Part shown: positions 27,877 through 36,799 of the stretch, one piece after another | Layout: every line of letters begins with the position of its first letter | Position numbering within the stretch: the first letter of the stretch is position 1 | Translations under genes and position numbers: made by a program | Notes under the pieces: generated by a model | What the model saw: only the letters and a program-made list of their open reading frames with translations | Told to the model about the DNA's origin: nothing | The model's database searches: none | NCBI GenBank assembly: GCA_964443875.1 | Contig: CAYUET010000007.1 | Span: forward strand, 1-64,000 | Reading direction: 5' to 3' | DNA length: 64,000 nucleotides | Origin: CAYUET01 sp964443875 | GTDB lineage: Bacteria > Auribacterota > JAFGBW01

Positions 27877-28445
27877 TACTTATGATCGATAACTTTGATT
27901 CTTTTACCTATAACCTTGTGCAGTATTTCATGCAGTTGGGCCAGGAAGTGGAAGTCCGCAGGAACAATACCCTGACGATGAAAGACATTGAAAAAATGAA
28001 TCCCTCCCATATTGTCATCTCACCGGGTCCGGGGACTCCCCAAACAGCAGGAATTTCCATGGAGGTCATCCGGCATTTCAAAGGGAAAACCCCCATTCTG
28101 GGCGTATGCCTCGGGCATCAGTGCATGGGCGAAGTCTTCGGCGGAAAAGTTCTGAATGCTCAAAAAATCATGCATGGAAAAATTTCCACCATTACGCATA
28201 ACGGCAAGGGAATTTTCCAGGACATCCCCAGTCCCTTCAAGGCGACCCGGTATCATTCGCTTGCCATTGAAAGAAATTCCTGTCCCCGGGAACTTCTCAT
28301 CACCGCCCGCAGCGAAGACAATGAAATCATGGCTGTAGAACATGAAAAACTTCCTGTTTACGGAGTGCAGTTTCATCCTGAATCCATTCTCACCGAACAC
28401 GGTCTTCAATTATTAAATAATTTTCTGAAATTATCTTCACAATAA
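27873..28445 (+). CDS. trpG: anthranilate synthase component II (glutaminase)
   Basis: 190 aa class I glutamine amidotransferase. Motifs: MIDNFDSFTYNLVQYF, ISPGPGTP, the nucleophile in GVCLGHQCMGE and the His/Glu in VQFHPESILTEHG. No stand-alone pabA occurs in the window, so it may also serve the pabBC synthase (amphibolic PabA/TrpG). The remaining trp genes are not nearby. Confidence 0.95.
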   Translation: MILMIDNFDSFTYNLVQYFMQLGQEVEVRRNNTLTMKDIEKMNPSHIVISPGPGTPQTAGISMEVIRHFKGKTPILGVCLGHQCMGEVFGGKVLNAQKIMHGKISTITHNGKGIFQDIPSPFKATRYHSLAIERNSCPRELLITARSEDNEIMAVEHEKLPVYGVQFHPESILTEHGLQLLNNFLKLSSQ

Positions 28446-28459
28446 CAAGGAGGCATCCT

Positions 28460-29458
28460 ATGAGGACAATTATTGCTTCTGCATTCATCCTGTTTTTCTC
28501 CCAATATGCCATGACTGCAGAAAATAAGTATCTGGAGACTTTTCCAGACGGAACCTATATCAACTGGACGGCCGGAGAGGTCGGAGCCACAGGATCCTCT
28601 ATCCTGAAGGGAAAAGAATGGAATGCCCAAAATAAAATCGATGCCTATCGTGCAGCCCAGCTTGATGCGATGAGAAAGCTTGTTGAAGTCATGGGTAAAA
28701 TCCGGGTTGACTCCGAAACCACTATTGCCCAGTATCAGGAAGGCAGCGGTTTAATCCGGAAAAAGGTCGAAGGAATCGCCCGTAATTTCACTGAAAAAGA
28801 TGTCCGTTTTTCCACGGATGGAATCTGCAATGTGGATGTCGTTATTCCCATCAACGGAGACGGACGTATTGCAGATATCTTTCTAAGCGGAACAGATGCG
28901 CCGCGGGTAAAAGATTTCACTGAGAATAAAACAGAGGTTTCTCAACCAATGGATTCCGCAAGTGAAGAAATACAAAACACTTCACAGGCCCAAGCTGAGG
29001 AGAAAGAAGGCTCTTCAACCGAAGAAGCAAAAACAGCAGCCGAAGAAAAAACAACTCCCTCCTCCGATGCTTCTCAGGCTGCTCCGCAGACTACGATAAC
29101 CGGCCTTGTGGTGGATGCCTCGGGTGTAAATGTAAAACCAGCTCTGAATCCTCAGATTGTTTCTGAATCCGGTGAAGAAATCTACGGGTTCAAAAAAGCC
29201 AACCGGGATTTTCGCCGCCTCAACGGACTTGCTTCCTATGCTCCGGATATGAAAGATGCCTGCCTGGATAAACGCGTTACAGAAAAACCTTTTGTTATGA
29301 ATGCCAAAAGTCTTTCAAAGGACAAGCCGTGTATCATCATTGTTTCCAATGAAGAGGCTTTAAAATTCAACGAATACAAAAACAGCAACAGGGTCCTGGA
29401 ACACTGCCGGGTAATCATTGTGACTCAACCTGCTTCAGAAAAATCTCCGCAATCCTGA
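28460..29458 (+). CDS. exported LPP20-like protein (332 aa)
   Basis: Signal peptide at residues 1-20 (hydrophobic, ending AMTA before ENKY). There is no lipobox cysteine, so it is periplasmic or secreted. Residues 55-145 (AYRAAQLDAMRKLVEVMGKIRVDS and following) resemble the LPP20/FlgP-type domain of outer-membrane-associated proteins. A low-complexity Glu/Ser/Ala/Thr linker follows (about 165-215). The C-terminal 100 residues contain VVDASGVNVKPALNPQIV and look like a second copy of such a fold. Good ribosome site (AAGGAGG). The function is not known. Confidence 0.75.
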   Translation: MRTIIASAFILFFSQYAMTAENKYLETFPDGTYINWTAGEVGATGSSILKGKEWNAQNKIDAYRAAQLDAMRKLVEVMGKIRVDSETTIAQYQEGSGLIRKKVEGIARNFTEKDVRFSTDGICNVDVVIPINGDGRIADIFLSGTDAPRVKDFTENKTEVSQPMDSASEEIQNTSQAQAEEKEGSSTEEAKTAAEEKTTPSSDASQAAPQTTITGLVVDASGVNVKPALNPQIVSESGEEIYGFKKANRDFRRLNGLASYAPDMKDACLDKRVTEKPFVMNAKSLSKDKPCIIIVSNEEALKFNEYKNSNRVLEHCRVIIVTQPASEKSPQS

Positions 29459-29469
29459 TTTTAAAAATA

Positions 29470-29499
29470 TTGACAGGGTGTTTAAACTTTCATTATAGT
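29470..29499 (+). promoter_or_regulatory. sigma70-type promoter of the pyr operon
   Basis: Consensus -35 TTGACA at 29470-29475, 18-base spacer, -10 TATAGT at 29494-29499. The predicted start near 29506 leaves a leader of about 58 bases before pyrR. This is the best promoter match in the window. Confidence 0.7.
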
Positions 29500-29522
29500 C
29501 ATCAAAATTTAGTCCATTTAAT

Positions 29523-29558
29523 CCTTTTAAAATCAGTCCCGTGAGGCTGAAAAGGGAG
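29523..29558 (+). promoter_or_regulatory. PyrR-binding RNA hairpin overlapping the pyrR ribosome site
   Basis: The leader contains AGTCCCGTGAGGCT, a close match to the PyrR binding-loop consensus (A-R-U-C-C-N-G-N-G-A-G-G-Y-U) known from Bacillus pyr leaders. It is capped by a TCAG (29533-29536)/CTGA (29547-29550) upper stem. Below a purine bulge, CCTTT (29523-29527) can pair with AAAGG (29551-29555), which covers the Shine-Dalgarno AAGGGAG. No terminator follows. UMP-bound PyrR would therefore block translation, as reported for Mycobacterium PyrR. The match is seen directly; the mechanism is inferred. Confidence 0.75.
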
Positions 29559-29563
29559 TTTCG

Positions 29564-30145
29564 ATGACAACAGCTGATGATAGTCAAATTCCGTCTAAAA
29601 ATAATTCTTTCGTCTCATCCCTTCTCATGGATGAAAAAGAAATCGACAAAGTTTTAAACCGGATAGCCCATGAAATCATTGAACATAAATATTTCCAGAC
29701 ATCTCCCACCGCCATTATCGGAATAAGAACCCGCGGAATCTATCTGGCCTCACGCCTTCAGACAAAAATCAGGGAATTATCCGGTCATACTCTGGAATCC
29801 GGCTCTCTTGACATTTCTTTTCACCGGGATGATTTAGACCGAGTGAAATGCATGCCGGAGGTAGGCGTCACTGAAATTCCTTTTTCCATTGAAAATAAAA
29901 CCATCATTCTTGTGGATGATGTTCTTTATACCGGACGTACGATTCGTGCTGCCCTTGATGAACTGATCGATTTCGGACGTCCCAAACGCATTCTGCTCGC
30001 TGTATTAATTGACCGGGGTCACCGGGAGCTCCCCATTAAAGCCGATTTTGTAGGAAAAAATATTCCGAGCCGTGAAACTGATTCCATTCAGGTCTACCTT
30101 AAAGAATCTGACCGGAAAGAGGAGGTTGTCTTACTATGCCGGTAA
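29564..30145 (+). CDS. pyrR: pyrimidine operon regulator / uracil phosphoribosyltransferase PyrR
   Basis: 193 aa PRPP-binding protein. The phosphoribosyl loop IILVDDVLYTGRTIRAA is at residues 115-131, and the basic face includes IGIRTRGIYLA and FHRDD. PyrR binds pyr mRNA leaders when UMP is high and often has weak uracil phosphoribosyltransferase activity. The N-terminus is some 10 residues longer than in Bacillus. It is preceded by its own target hairpin and overlaps pyrB by 10 bases. Confidence 0.93.
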   Translation: MTTADDSQIPSKNNSFVSSLLMDEKEIDKVLNRIAHEIIEHKYFQTSPTAIIGIRTRGIYLASRLQTKIRELSGHTLESGSLDISFHRDDLDRVKCMPEVGVTEIPFSIENKTIILVDDVLYTGRTIRAALDELIDFGRPKRILLAVLIDRGHRELPIKADFVGKNIPSRETDSIQVYLKESDRKEEVVLLCR

Positions 30146-31071
30146 CAGGTTGGACAAAAAAAGATCTGATTGCCATCAAAGATCTCTCCCCTGAAGAGAT
30201 TAACATGATCTTAGATACCGCAAAATCCTATAAAGAACTTGTCTTGAGACCTATTAAAAAAGTTCCCACCCTCCGCGGAAAAACCGTTGTGCTTCTTTTT
30301 TGTGAACCCTCCACCCGTACACGCATCTCCTTCGAACTTTCAGCAAAACGTTTAAGTGCCGATGTCATCAATGTATCCAAAGACAGCTCCTCTTTAGCCA
30401 AAGGAGAATCCCTTGTGGATACCGCTAAAAATTTTGAATCCTTGAAAATCAACACGATTGTCGTACGCCATAAGTGCGCAGGAGCTCCTGCACTTCTTGC
30501 AAAATCTTTAAATGCCTCTGTGATCAATGCGGGTGACGGTTATCATGAACATCCCACCCAATGCCTTCTGGATATGTATACCATTTTAGAAAAAAAGAAG
30601 ACTTTTAAAGGATTAAAAGTTGCAATCGTGGGTGATATTCTTCACTCCAGAGTTGCGCGCTCCAACATCTGGGGACTCACCAAAATGGGAGCCTCTGTCA
30701 CGGTATGCGCCCCCCCCTCCATGCTTCCCCGTGATATCGAAAAACTCGGTGTGAATGTTTCGTATAATTTAAAGGATGCGATACGGGAAGTGGATGTCAT
30801 CAATCTTTTACGGATCCAGTTTGAAAGGGATTCAGGTATTTTATTTCCTTCCATCCGTGAATACGGCCGTTATTTCGGATTAACGGAGGAATTAATGAAA
30901 TTCGTTGCCCCGGAAACTCTGGTCATGCACCCCGGCCCCATTAACCGCGGAATAGAAATATCCTCAAGTGTTGCAGACGGATCCCAGTCCGTCATCCTGG
31001 AACAGGTCACCAACGGTCTGGCTGTGCGCATGGCCATTCTCTATCTTCTGAACGGAGGTGAAACCCTATGA
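30136..31071 (+). CDS. pyrB: aspartate carbamoyltransferase catalytic subunit
   Basis: 311 aa. The carbamoyl-phosphate loop is STRTR (59-63), the second-subunit loop is SLAKGES with K89, then HPTQCLLDM and HPGPINRG. No regulatory subunit (pyrI) is adjacent, so it belongs to the class that is either free-standing or held by a dihydroorotase-like partner. It shares four bases (ATGA) with the following pyrC-like gene, the same arrangement as Pseudomonas pyrBC'. Confidence 0.97.
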   Translation: MPVTGWTKKDLIAIKDLSPEEINMILDTAKSYKELVLRPIKKVPTLRGKTVVLLFCEPSTRTRISFELSAKRLSADVINVSKDSSSLAKGESLVDTAKNFESLKINTIVVRHKCAGAPALLAKSLNASVINAGDGYHEHPTQCLLDMYTILEKKKTFKGLKVAIVGDILHSRVARSNIWGLTKMGASVTVCAPPSMLPRDIEKLGVNVSYNLKDAIREVDVINLLRIQFERDSGILFPSIREYGRYFGLTEELMKFVAPETLVMHPGPINRGIEISSSVADGSQSVILEQVTNGLAVRMAILYLLNGGETL

Positions 31072-32360
31072 GCACTCTTCTCATTAAAAACGGTTTTATT
31101 GTTGACCCATTACTGGACAAGCCGTTCAAATCCGACCTCTTGATTCAGGATGGAAAAATCAAAGAAATTCATCCGCATATTTCCCAGTGTGATGCAGACC
31201 TCTATGACGCTACCGGAAAATATGTCTGTCCCGGGTTTATCGACCTGGAAGCTCATATTCTCCGTTCTTTGCAGGATGTGGAAAAAGCCCTGGAAACTTC
31301 TACCCGGGAAGCGGTCAAAGGCGGATTCACAACCCTCTGCGCCATGCCGGATACCACTCCCCCGCTGGATAATGAAGGCATGATAGGACTTTTAAGGCTT
31401 TTATCAGAAAAGAGAGGCTGGACTCACATCATTCCTGCGGCCTGCGCCACCCAGGGGATGAAAGGAGCTCAAATGGCGGAAATCGGCACGCTCATCGCCG
31501 CCGGAGCCGGTATTATTTATGACGCGGATAAAACAATAGCCGATACCCTTCTTTTACGCCAGCTTCTGGAATACGCCAAAATGTTCAACGTACCCTTTTT
31601 TCTTCACCCTGAGGATGAACGCCTTTCCAAAGAGGGTCTTATGCATGAGGGAGAAATGTCCACCCGCATGGGGCTTATGGGAATTCCTTCCATTTCTGAA
31701 AGTACAATCGTATCCAGGGATCTTCTTATTGCCGAATATTTAAATGTGGCGATTCATATTCCTCACATTTCCACGGCTCTCTCCTTAAGGCTCATACGGG
31801 AAGCCAAAAAAAGAGGAGTCAAAGTGACCTGCCATGCCACCCCGCACCATCTTGACCTGACAGACAAAAACATTACCACTTTCAATACTTCTTTAAAAAT
31901 CAAACCTCCGCTGCGTTCGGAAGAAGACAGAATAGCCCTGATTGAAGGCATTAAAGACGGGACGCTGGATGCTGTTGCAACCGACCATATCCCCTGTTCC
32001 GAGCATTCCAAGGATGTAGAATTTGCAGATGCCCCTTTCGGGGTTATTGGTCTCGAGACCGCCTTTCAGGTGCTCTATGACCGTTTGGTTACCAGGGAAA
32101 AACTTCCGCTCAATACTATTGTAAGACTTTTAACTCAGGGGCCTGCAAATATTTTAAAAATTGACAAAGGATCTCTGCAAAAGGGAAGCGATGCGGACCT
32201 TACTATTATCGATTTAAATACAAAAAAGACAATCACCAAACAAAGCTTGATCTCCAGACAAAAAAATTCTCCTTTCATCGGCCGGGAATTTTCCAGTGTT
32301 GTCGATGCCTGCATCATCAACGGCTGTTTCAGATTCAAGCTCGGAACGTTTTTAACCTGA
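31068..32360 (+). CDS. dihydroorotase-like protein, probably catalytically degenerate (PyrC'-type)
   Basis: 430 aa, collinear with class I dihydroorotase. Several active-site residues differ. The metal motif DxHxHLR is DLEAHILR (E61 for the first His, H63 kept). MPNT is MPDT (D95). FTDDG is IYDAD, with the second aspartate now alanine. DHAPH is DHIPC (C310). H180, H230/H233 and D306 remain. Loss of a metal histidine resembles the inactive PyrC' of Pseudomonas, which holds ATCase together. Four-base overlap with pyrB supports a complex. Low activity cannot be excluded; a second, active pyrC would be expected elsewhere. Confidence 0.8.
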   Translation: MSTLLIKNGFIVDPLLDKPFKSDLLIQDGKIKEIHPHISQCDADLYDATGKYVCPGFIDLEAHILRSLQDVEKALETSTREAVKGGFTTLCAMPDTTPPLDNEGMIGLLRLLSEKRGWTHIIPAACATQGMKGAQMAEIGTLIAAGAGIIYDADKTIADTLLLRQLLEYAKMFNVPFFLHPEDERLSKEGLMHEGEMSTRMGLMGIPSISESTIVSRDLLIAEYLNVAIHIPHISTALSLRLIREAKKRGVKVTCHATPHHLDLTDKNITTFNTSLKIKPPLRSEEDRIALIEGIKDGTLDAVATDHIPCSEHSKDVEFADAPFGVIGLETAFQVLYDRLVTREKLPLNTIVRLLTQGPANILKIDKGSLQKGSDADLTIIDLNTKKTITKQSLISRQKNSPFIGREFSSVVDACIINGCFRFKLGTFLT

Positions 32361-32373
32361 GGAGAAATAACGA

Positions 32374-33531
32374 ATGACCAGGGCATGTTTAATTTTAGAA
32401 GACGGGGAAATCTTCCGGGGCCAGAGTTTCGGCCGTGACGGAGAAATATTTGGAGAAGTGGTTTTTAACACCTCTTTGACAGGATATCAGGAAATCTTAA
32501 CAGACCCCTCCTATGCGGGACAACTGGTTACGTTAACCTATCCGCTCATCGGAAATTACGGTATTAACACGGAAGATGTGGAATCCGGTAAACCCTGGGT
32601 AAGAGCGCTGATCATCCGTAAACTCTGCAAACAGCACAGTAACTTCAGAGCCTCCATGTCCCTCGAGCAGTATCTGAAAACCAACAATATTATCGGTATA
32701 GAAGGAATTGATACCCGAAGGCTCACCCTGCACATCCGCGAAAAAGGCTCCATGCGGGGAGGCATTTTCGTTAATCCTCAGGAAGATGAAAAAAGTCTTC
32801 TGAAAAAAGTCAGAAACGCACCCAGGCTTGAAGAAGAAGACCTCGTTCAGCAGGTCTGCACCAAAGAATCCTACCTTTGGGACCCGGCCGGAGAGAAAAG
32901 CTTTAACTGGCCCGACACAAAAATGAATCCTGCCATGACCTCGGACTATCGGGTTGCTGTTATCGACTTTGGTATTAAAACCAATATACTCAGAATGCTC
33001 CGCCAATATTTTAAAGAAGTCAGAGTTTATCCTTCCGGAGTAAATTCTGATACAATCCTCCAGAATAAACCTGACGGAGTCTTTTTATCCAACGGTCCCG
33101 GGGACCCTGTCCGTGTTGTTTCAGGAATAAAGCTAGTAAAAAATATCCTCGATAAAGTTCCAATTTTCGGGATCTGTCTCGGGCATCAGATCATCGCTCT
33201 GGCCCTGGGAGGAAAAACCTATAAGCTTAAATTCGGCCATCGCGGAGGAAATCAGCCAGTCAAGGCCATTCACAAGAAAAACATTGAAATCACCTCTCAG
33301 AACCACGGATTTGCTGTGGATGTAAAAAGTCTTAAATCCCTGCCCTATGAAATAAAAGACACCCATACCAATTTGAATGATTTTACCAATGAAGGGATCC
33401 GCGTGGATGCCCTTAAAGTCTTCTCTGTTCAGTATCATCCGGAATCATCCCCGGGGCCTCATGATTCTCAATACCTCTTTGAAGACTTCGTTAAACTGAT
33501 TAAATATGGGAAAGTGGATGTTAACAACTAG
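32374..33531 (+). CDS. carA: carbamoyl-phosphate synthase small (glutaminase) subunit
   Basis: 385 aa. The N-terminal CarA domain (GEVVFNTSLTGYQEILTDPSYAGQ) is followed by a class I glutaminase with C268 in FGICLGHQI and the His-Glu pair in VQYHPESSPGPHD. It passes ammonia to CarB. It sits between the pyrC-like gene and carB in the pyr operon, 15 bases before carB. Ribosome site AGGAG. Confidence 0.97.
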   Translation: MTRACLILEDGEIFRGQSFGRDGEIFGEVVFNTSLTGYQEILTDPSYAGQLVTLTYPLIGNYGINTEDVESGKPWVRALIIRKLCKQHSNFRASMSLEQYLKTNNIIGIEGIDTRRLTLHIREKGSMRGGIFVNPQEDEKSLLKKVRNAPRLEEEDLVQQVCTKESYLWDPAGEKSFNWPDTKMNPAMTSDYRVAVIDFGIKTNILRMLRQYFKEVRVYPSGVNSDTILQNKPDGVFLSNGPGDPVRVVSGIKLVKNILDKVPIFGICLGHQIIALALGGKTYKLKFGHRGGNQPVKAIHKKNIEITSQNHGFAVDVKSLKSLPYEIKDTHTNLNDFTNEGIRVDALKVFSVQYHPESSPGPHDSQYLFEDFVKLIKYGKVDVNN

Positions 33532-33546
33532 ATTTGGAGTATAATC

Positions 33547-36500
33547 ATGCCAAGGCGTACTGATATTAAAAAAATTATGATTATAGGTTCCGGCCCGATT
33601 GTCATCAGTCAGGGCTGTGAGTTTGACTATTCAGGCACACAGGCCTGCAAAGCCCTCAAAGATGAAGGCTATGAAGTCATACTGATCAATTCTAATCCCG
33701 CAACGATCATGACGGATCCGGAATTTGCAGACTCAACCTATATTGAGCCCATCACGCCGGAAATGGTGGAAAAAATAATTGCAAAAGAAAGGCCCGACGC
33801 CCTTCTTCCCACCTGTGGAGGTCAGACAGCCCTTAATACCGCTCTTGCCCTTCATAAAAACGGGGTGCTTGAAAAATATAAAGTGGAACTGATAGGCGCT
33901 TCCATTCCGGTCATTGAAAAAGCGGAAAGCCGTGAGCTTTTCAAAGCGGCCATGGAAAAAATCGGAATGAACATTCCAAAATCCGGTTTTGCAAAATCCG
34001 TTGAAGAAGCCATTATTACCGCCGAAAAAATCGGAACGTATCCTCTTATCATGAGGCCCAGCTTCACCCTGGGCGGTATCGGCGGCGGAATAGCCAATGA
34101 CAGGGAAGAACTCATTGAAATTGCACGCAGAGCCATGGACTACTCCCCCACCCATGAAGTCCTGATCGAGCAGTCTTTGATCGGGTGGAAAGAATTTGAA
34201 CTCGAAGTTATCCGCGATACGCATGACAATGTCATTATTGTCTGTGCCATTGAAAACCTGGATAGTATGGGTATCCATACCGGAGACAGCATCACCGTAG
34301 CACCTGCCCAGACACTTACCGACAAGGAGTACCAGATCTTAAGAGATGCCTCTATAGCCATTATCCGTGAAATCGGCGTAGAAACCGGGGGATCCAACAT
34401 TCAATTTGCCATAAACCCCAAAAACGGTCAGTTCATGGTCATCGAAATGAATCCCAGAGTTTCTCGCTCTTCCGCGCTGGCCTCCAAGGCCACCGGATTT
34501 CCAATAGCCAAAGTAGCCGCGAAACTTGCAGTCGGCCTCACCCTTGATGAAATCCCTAATGATATAACAAAAAAAACCTGTGCAGCTTTTGAACCCACTA
34601 TTGATTATATTGTTGTTAAGTTTCCACGCTGGGCTTTTGAAAAATTTCCTCAGGCCGATCCCACCCTCACCACACAGATGAAATCTGTGGGTGAAACCAT
34701 GGCCATTGGGCGCACCTTTCAGGAGGCGTTCCAAAAAGCCGTAAGATCCCTTGAAGTTTCGCGCTACGGATGGATTGCCAAAGAAAAAGAAAAATCCATT
34801 TCTGATGAAGAACTGGAAAAGAAACTGCGAATTCCGAACGAAAACCGACTTTTTTTTATCAAAGCCGCGCTGGAAAGAGGCTTAAGCCTTGAAAAAATTC
34901 AGGAATGGACACTGATTGATCCATGGTTTTTGTCTGAATTAAATGAAATATATGAAGCGGAAAAAGCATTATTGTCTCTTAACAAACCCCTCGCGGATCT
35001 TGATGCGGATGAATTTCTTCAGGCCAAAAGAAACGGTTTTTCAGATGCTCATCTGGCAGCGATTTTCAATACCGATGAAAAAACAGTCCGCCGTGAAAGA
35101 AAAAAGAAAAAAGTTAAACCCGTATACAAACGGGTGGATACCTGTGCGGCCGAATTTGAAGCCCGCACCCCCTATTTCTATTCCACTTATGAAAACACCT
35201 CAGAACCTTTTCCTTCCACCAAGAAAAAAATCATGATTTTAGGCGGAGGCCCAAACCGTATCGGCCAGGGCATTGAATTTGATTACTGCTGTGTTCATGC
35301 CTCTTTTGCCCTCAGAGCCATGGGCTATGAAAGCATTATGGTAAATTCCAATCCTGAAACGGTAAGTACCGATTTTGATATCTCCGATAAACTCTTTTTT
35401 GAGCCTGTCACCTTTGAAGATGTAATGAACATTTACGAAGCGGAAAAATGCGAAGGCGTCATTGTTCAACTGGGAGGACAAACCCCGTTAAACATTGCCA
35501 TGAAACTCAAAAAAGCCGGAGCTCATATTATAGGAACAGCTCCTGAAATGATCGATCTGGCACAGAACCGTAAAAAATTTCAGGAGCTGTGCAAAAAAAA
35601 CAGAATTCTTCAGCCTAACAACGGAACAGCCACTTCAGTTGAAAAAGCAGTTCAAATTGCCGAGCGTATCGGATTTCCAATCATTGTCCGTCCCTCCTTT
35701 GTTTTAGGAGGAAGAGCCATGGAAATTGTTTACGACATGGACACCTTGAAAGTATACATGGAAAGAGCCATTATCGCTTCCCCTGAATACCCGGTTTTAA
35801 TCGATGAATTTCTGGAATCAGCCGTCGAACTGGAAGTCGATGCTTTAAGCGACGGAGAAACCTGCGTCATTGGCGGAATTCTGGAACACATTGAACAGGC
35901 GGGAATTCATTCCGGAGACTCTGCCTGCGTATTTCCCACCTATTCAATAGGCGATGTCATTTTAAATGAAATCCGCAGAATCACCTCTACACTGGCCAAA
36001 GAACTGAACGTCAAAGGTCTGATGAACATTCAGTTTGCGGTAAGGAATGAAAGACTTTATATCATTGAAGTCAACCCGAGAGGATCACGCACCATTCCGT
36101 TTATCTCCAAATCCATCGGGGTATCCCTGGCGAAACTCGCCACACAGGTCATCTGCGAGAAAAAGCTCAAAGAGCTGAATTTTACAGAAGAAAAAATACC
36201 TGTTTTTTATTGTGTCAAAGAAGCTGTGCTGCCTTTCAGCCGTTTTCCGGGTTCCGATATTCTGCTTGGCCCAGAAATGCGCTCTACAGGTGAGGTCATG
36301 GGTTTTGATCCTATCTTCGGAGCCGCCTTTATTAAATCCCAATTCGGAGCAGGTCAGGAAATTGCAAAAAAAGGCAAGGTCTTCATCAGTGTAAAAGACG
36401 ATGACAAACGGCATATTGCGCTGGTCGCAGAAAAACTGTCATCTCTGGGGTATGAGCTTTGCTCTACTTTAGGAACATCCAAAGTTTTAAAGTCCAGCGG

Positions 36501-36768
36501 CCTGAAACCGCAACAATTATGTAAAATCGGACAAAATGGCACAACCATTATTGATCTGATCGAAAAAGGAGAAATAGTGTTGGTCATCAATACCCCTAAA
36601 GGCAAAGGCCCAAGAGAAGATGAGCGAAAAATCAGGGCTCTGGCTTCCATCCGGAAAATTCCCTGCATTACCACCTTATCCGGCGCCCAGGCAACAGTAA
36701 CAGGTCTTTCTTATTACCTGAAAGATGAATTAAATGTCCTGTCCCTTCAGGAATACCATAAACGATAA
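33547..36768 (+). CDS. carB: carbamoyl-phosphate synthase large subunit
   Basis: 1073 aa, the usual length. Two homologous ATP-grasp halves: first with SGPIVISQGCEFDYSGTQACKAL and MRPSFTLGGIGGGIA, second with GGGPNRIGQGIEFDYCCVHA and VRPSFVLGGRAMEIVY. The last about 140 residues are the MGS-like allosteric domain (KRHIALVAEKLSSLGYELCSTLGTSK), where UMP or ornithine normally binds. The product supplies both pyrimidines and arginine. Confidence 0.98.
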   Translation: MPRRTDIKKIMIIGSGPIVISQGCEFDYSGTQACKALKDEGYEVILINSNPATIMTDPEFADSTYIEPITPEMVEKIIAKERPDALLPTCGGQTALNTALALHKNGVLEKYKVELIGASIPVIEKAESRELFKAAMEKIGMNIPKSGFAKSVEEAIITAEKIGTYPLIMRPSFTLGGIGGGIANDREELIEIARRAMDYSPTHEVLIEQSLIGWKEFELEVIRDTHDNVIIVCAIENLDSMGIHTGDSITVAPAQTLTDKEYQILRDASIAIIREIGVETGGSNIQFAINPKNGQFMVIEMNPRVSRSSALASKATGFPIAKVAAKLAVGLTLDEIPNDITKKTCAAFEPTIDYIVVKFPRWAFEKFPQADPTLTTQMKSVGETMAIGRTFQEAFQKAVRSLEVSRYGWIAKEKEKSISDEELEKKLRIPNENRLFFIKAALERGLSLEKIQEWTLIDPWFLSELNEIYEAEKALLSLNKPLADLDADEFLQAKRNGFSDAHLAAIFNTDEKTVRRERKKKKVKPVYKRVDTCAAEFEARTPYFYSTYENTSEPFPSTKKKIMILGGGPNRIGQGIEFDYCCVHASFALRAMGYESIMVNSNPETVSTDFDISDKLFFEPVTFEDVMNIYEAEKCEGVIVQLGGQTPLNIAMKLKKAGAHIIGTAPEMIDLAQNRKKFQELCKKNRILQPNNGTATSVEKAVQIAERIGFPIIVRPSFVLGGRAMEIVYDMDTLKVYMERAIIASPEYPVLIDEFLESAVELEVDALSDGETCVIGGILEHIEQAGIHSGDSACVFPTYSIGDVILNEIRRITSTLAKELNVKGLMNIQFAVRNERLYIIEVNPRGSRTIPFISKSIGVSLAKLATQVICEKKLKELNFTEEKIPVFYCVKEAVLPFSRFPGSDILLGPEMRSTGEVMGFDPIFGAAFIKSQFGAGQEIAKKGKVFISVKDDDKRHIALVAEKLSSLGYELCSTLGTSKVLKSSGLKPQQLCKIGQNGTTIIDLIEKGEIVLVINTPKGKGPREDERKIRALASIRKIPCITTLSGAQATVTGLSYYLKDELNVLSLQEYHKR

Positions 36769-36799
36769 TTCATTCATCCTAAAAAACGAGGGTTAACAA

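Noticed and set aside
33733..34278. 181-codon minus-strand ORF inside carB
   Set aside because: Antisense shadow of a highly conserved gene.
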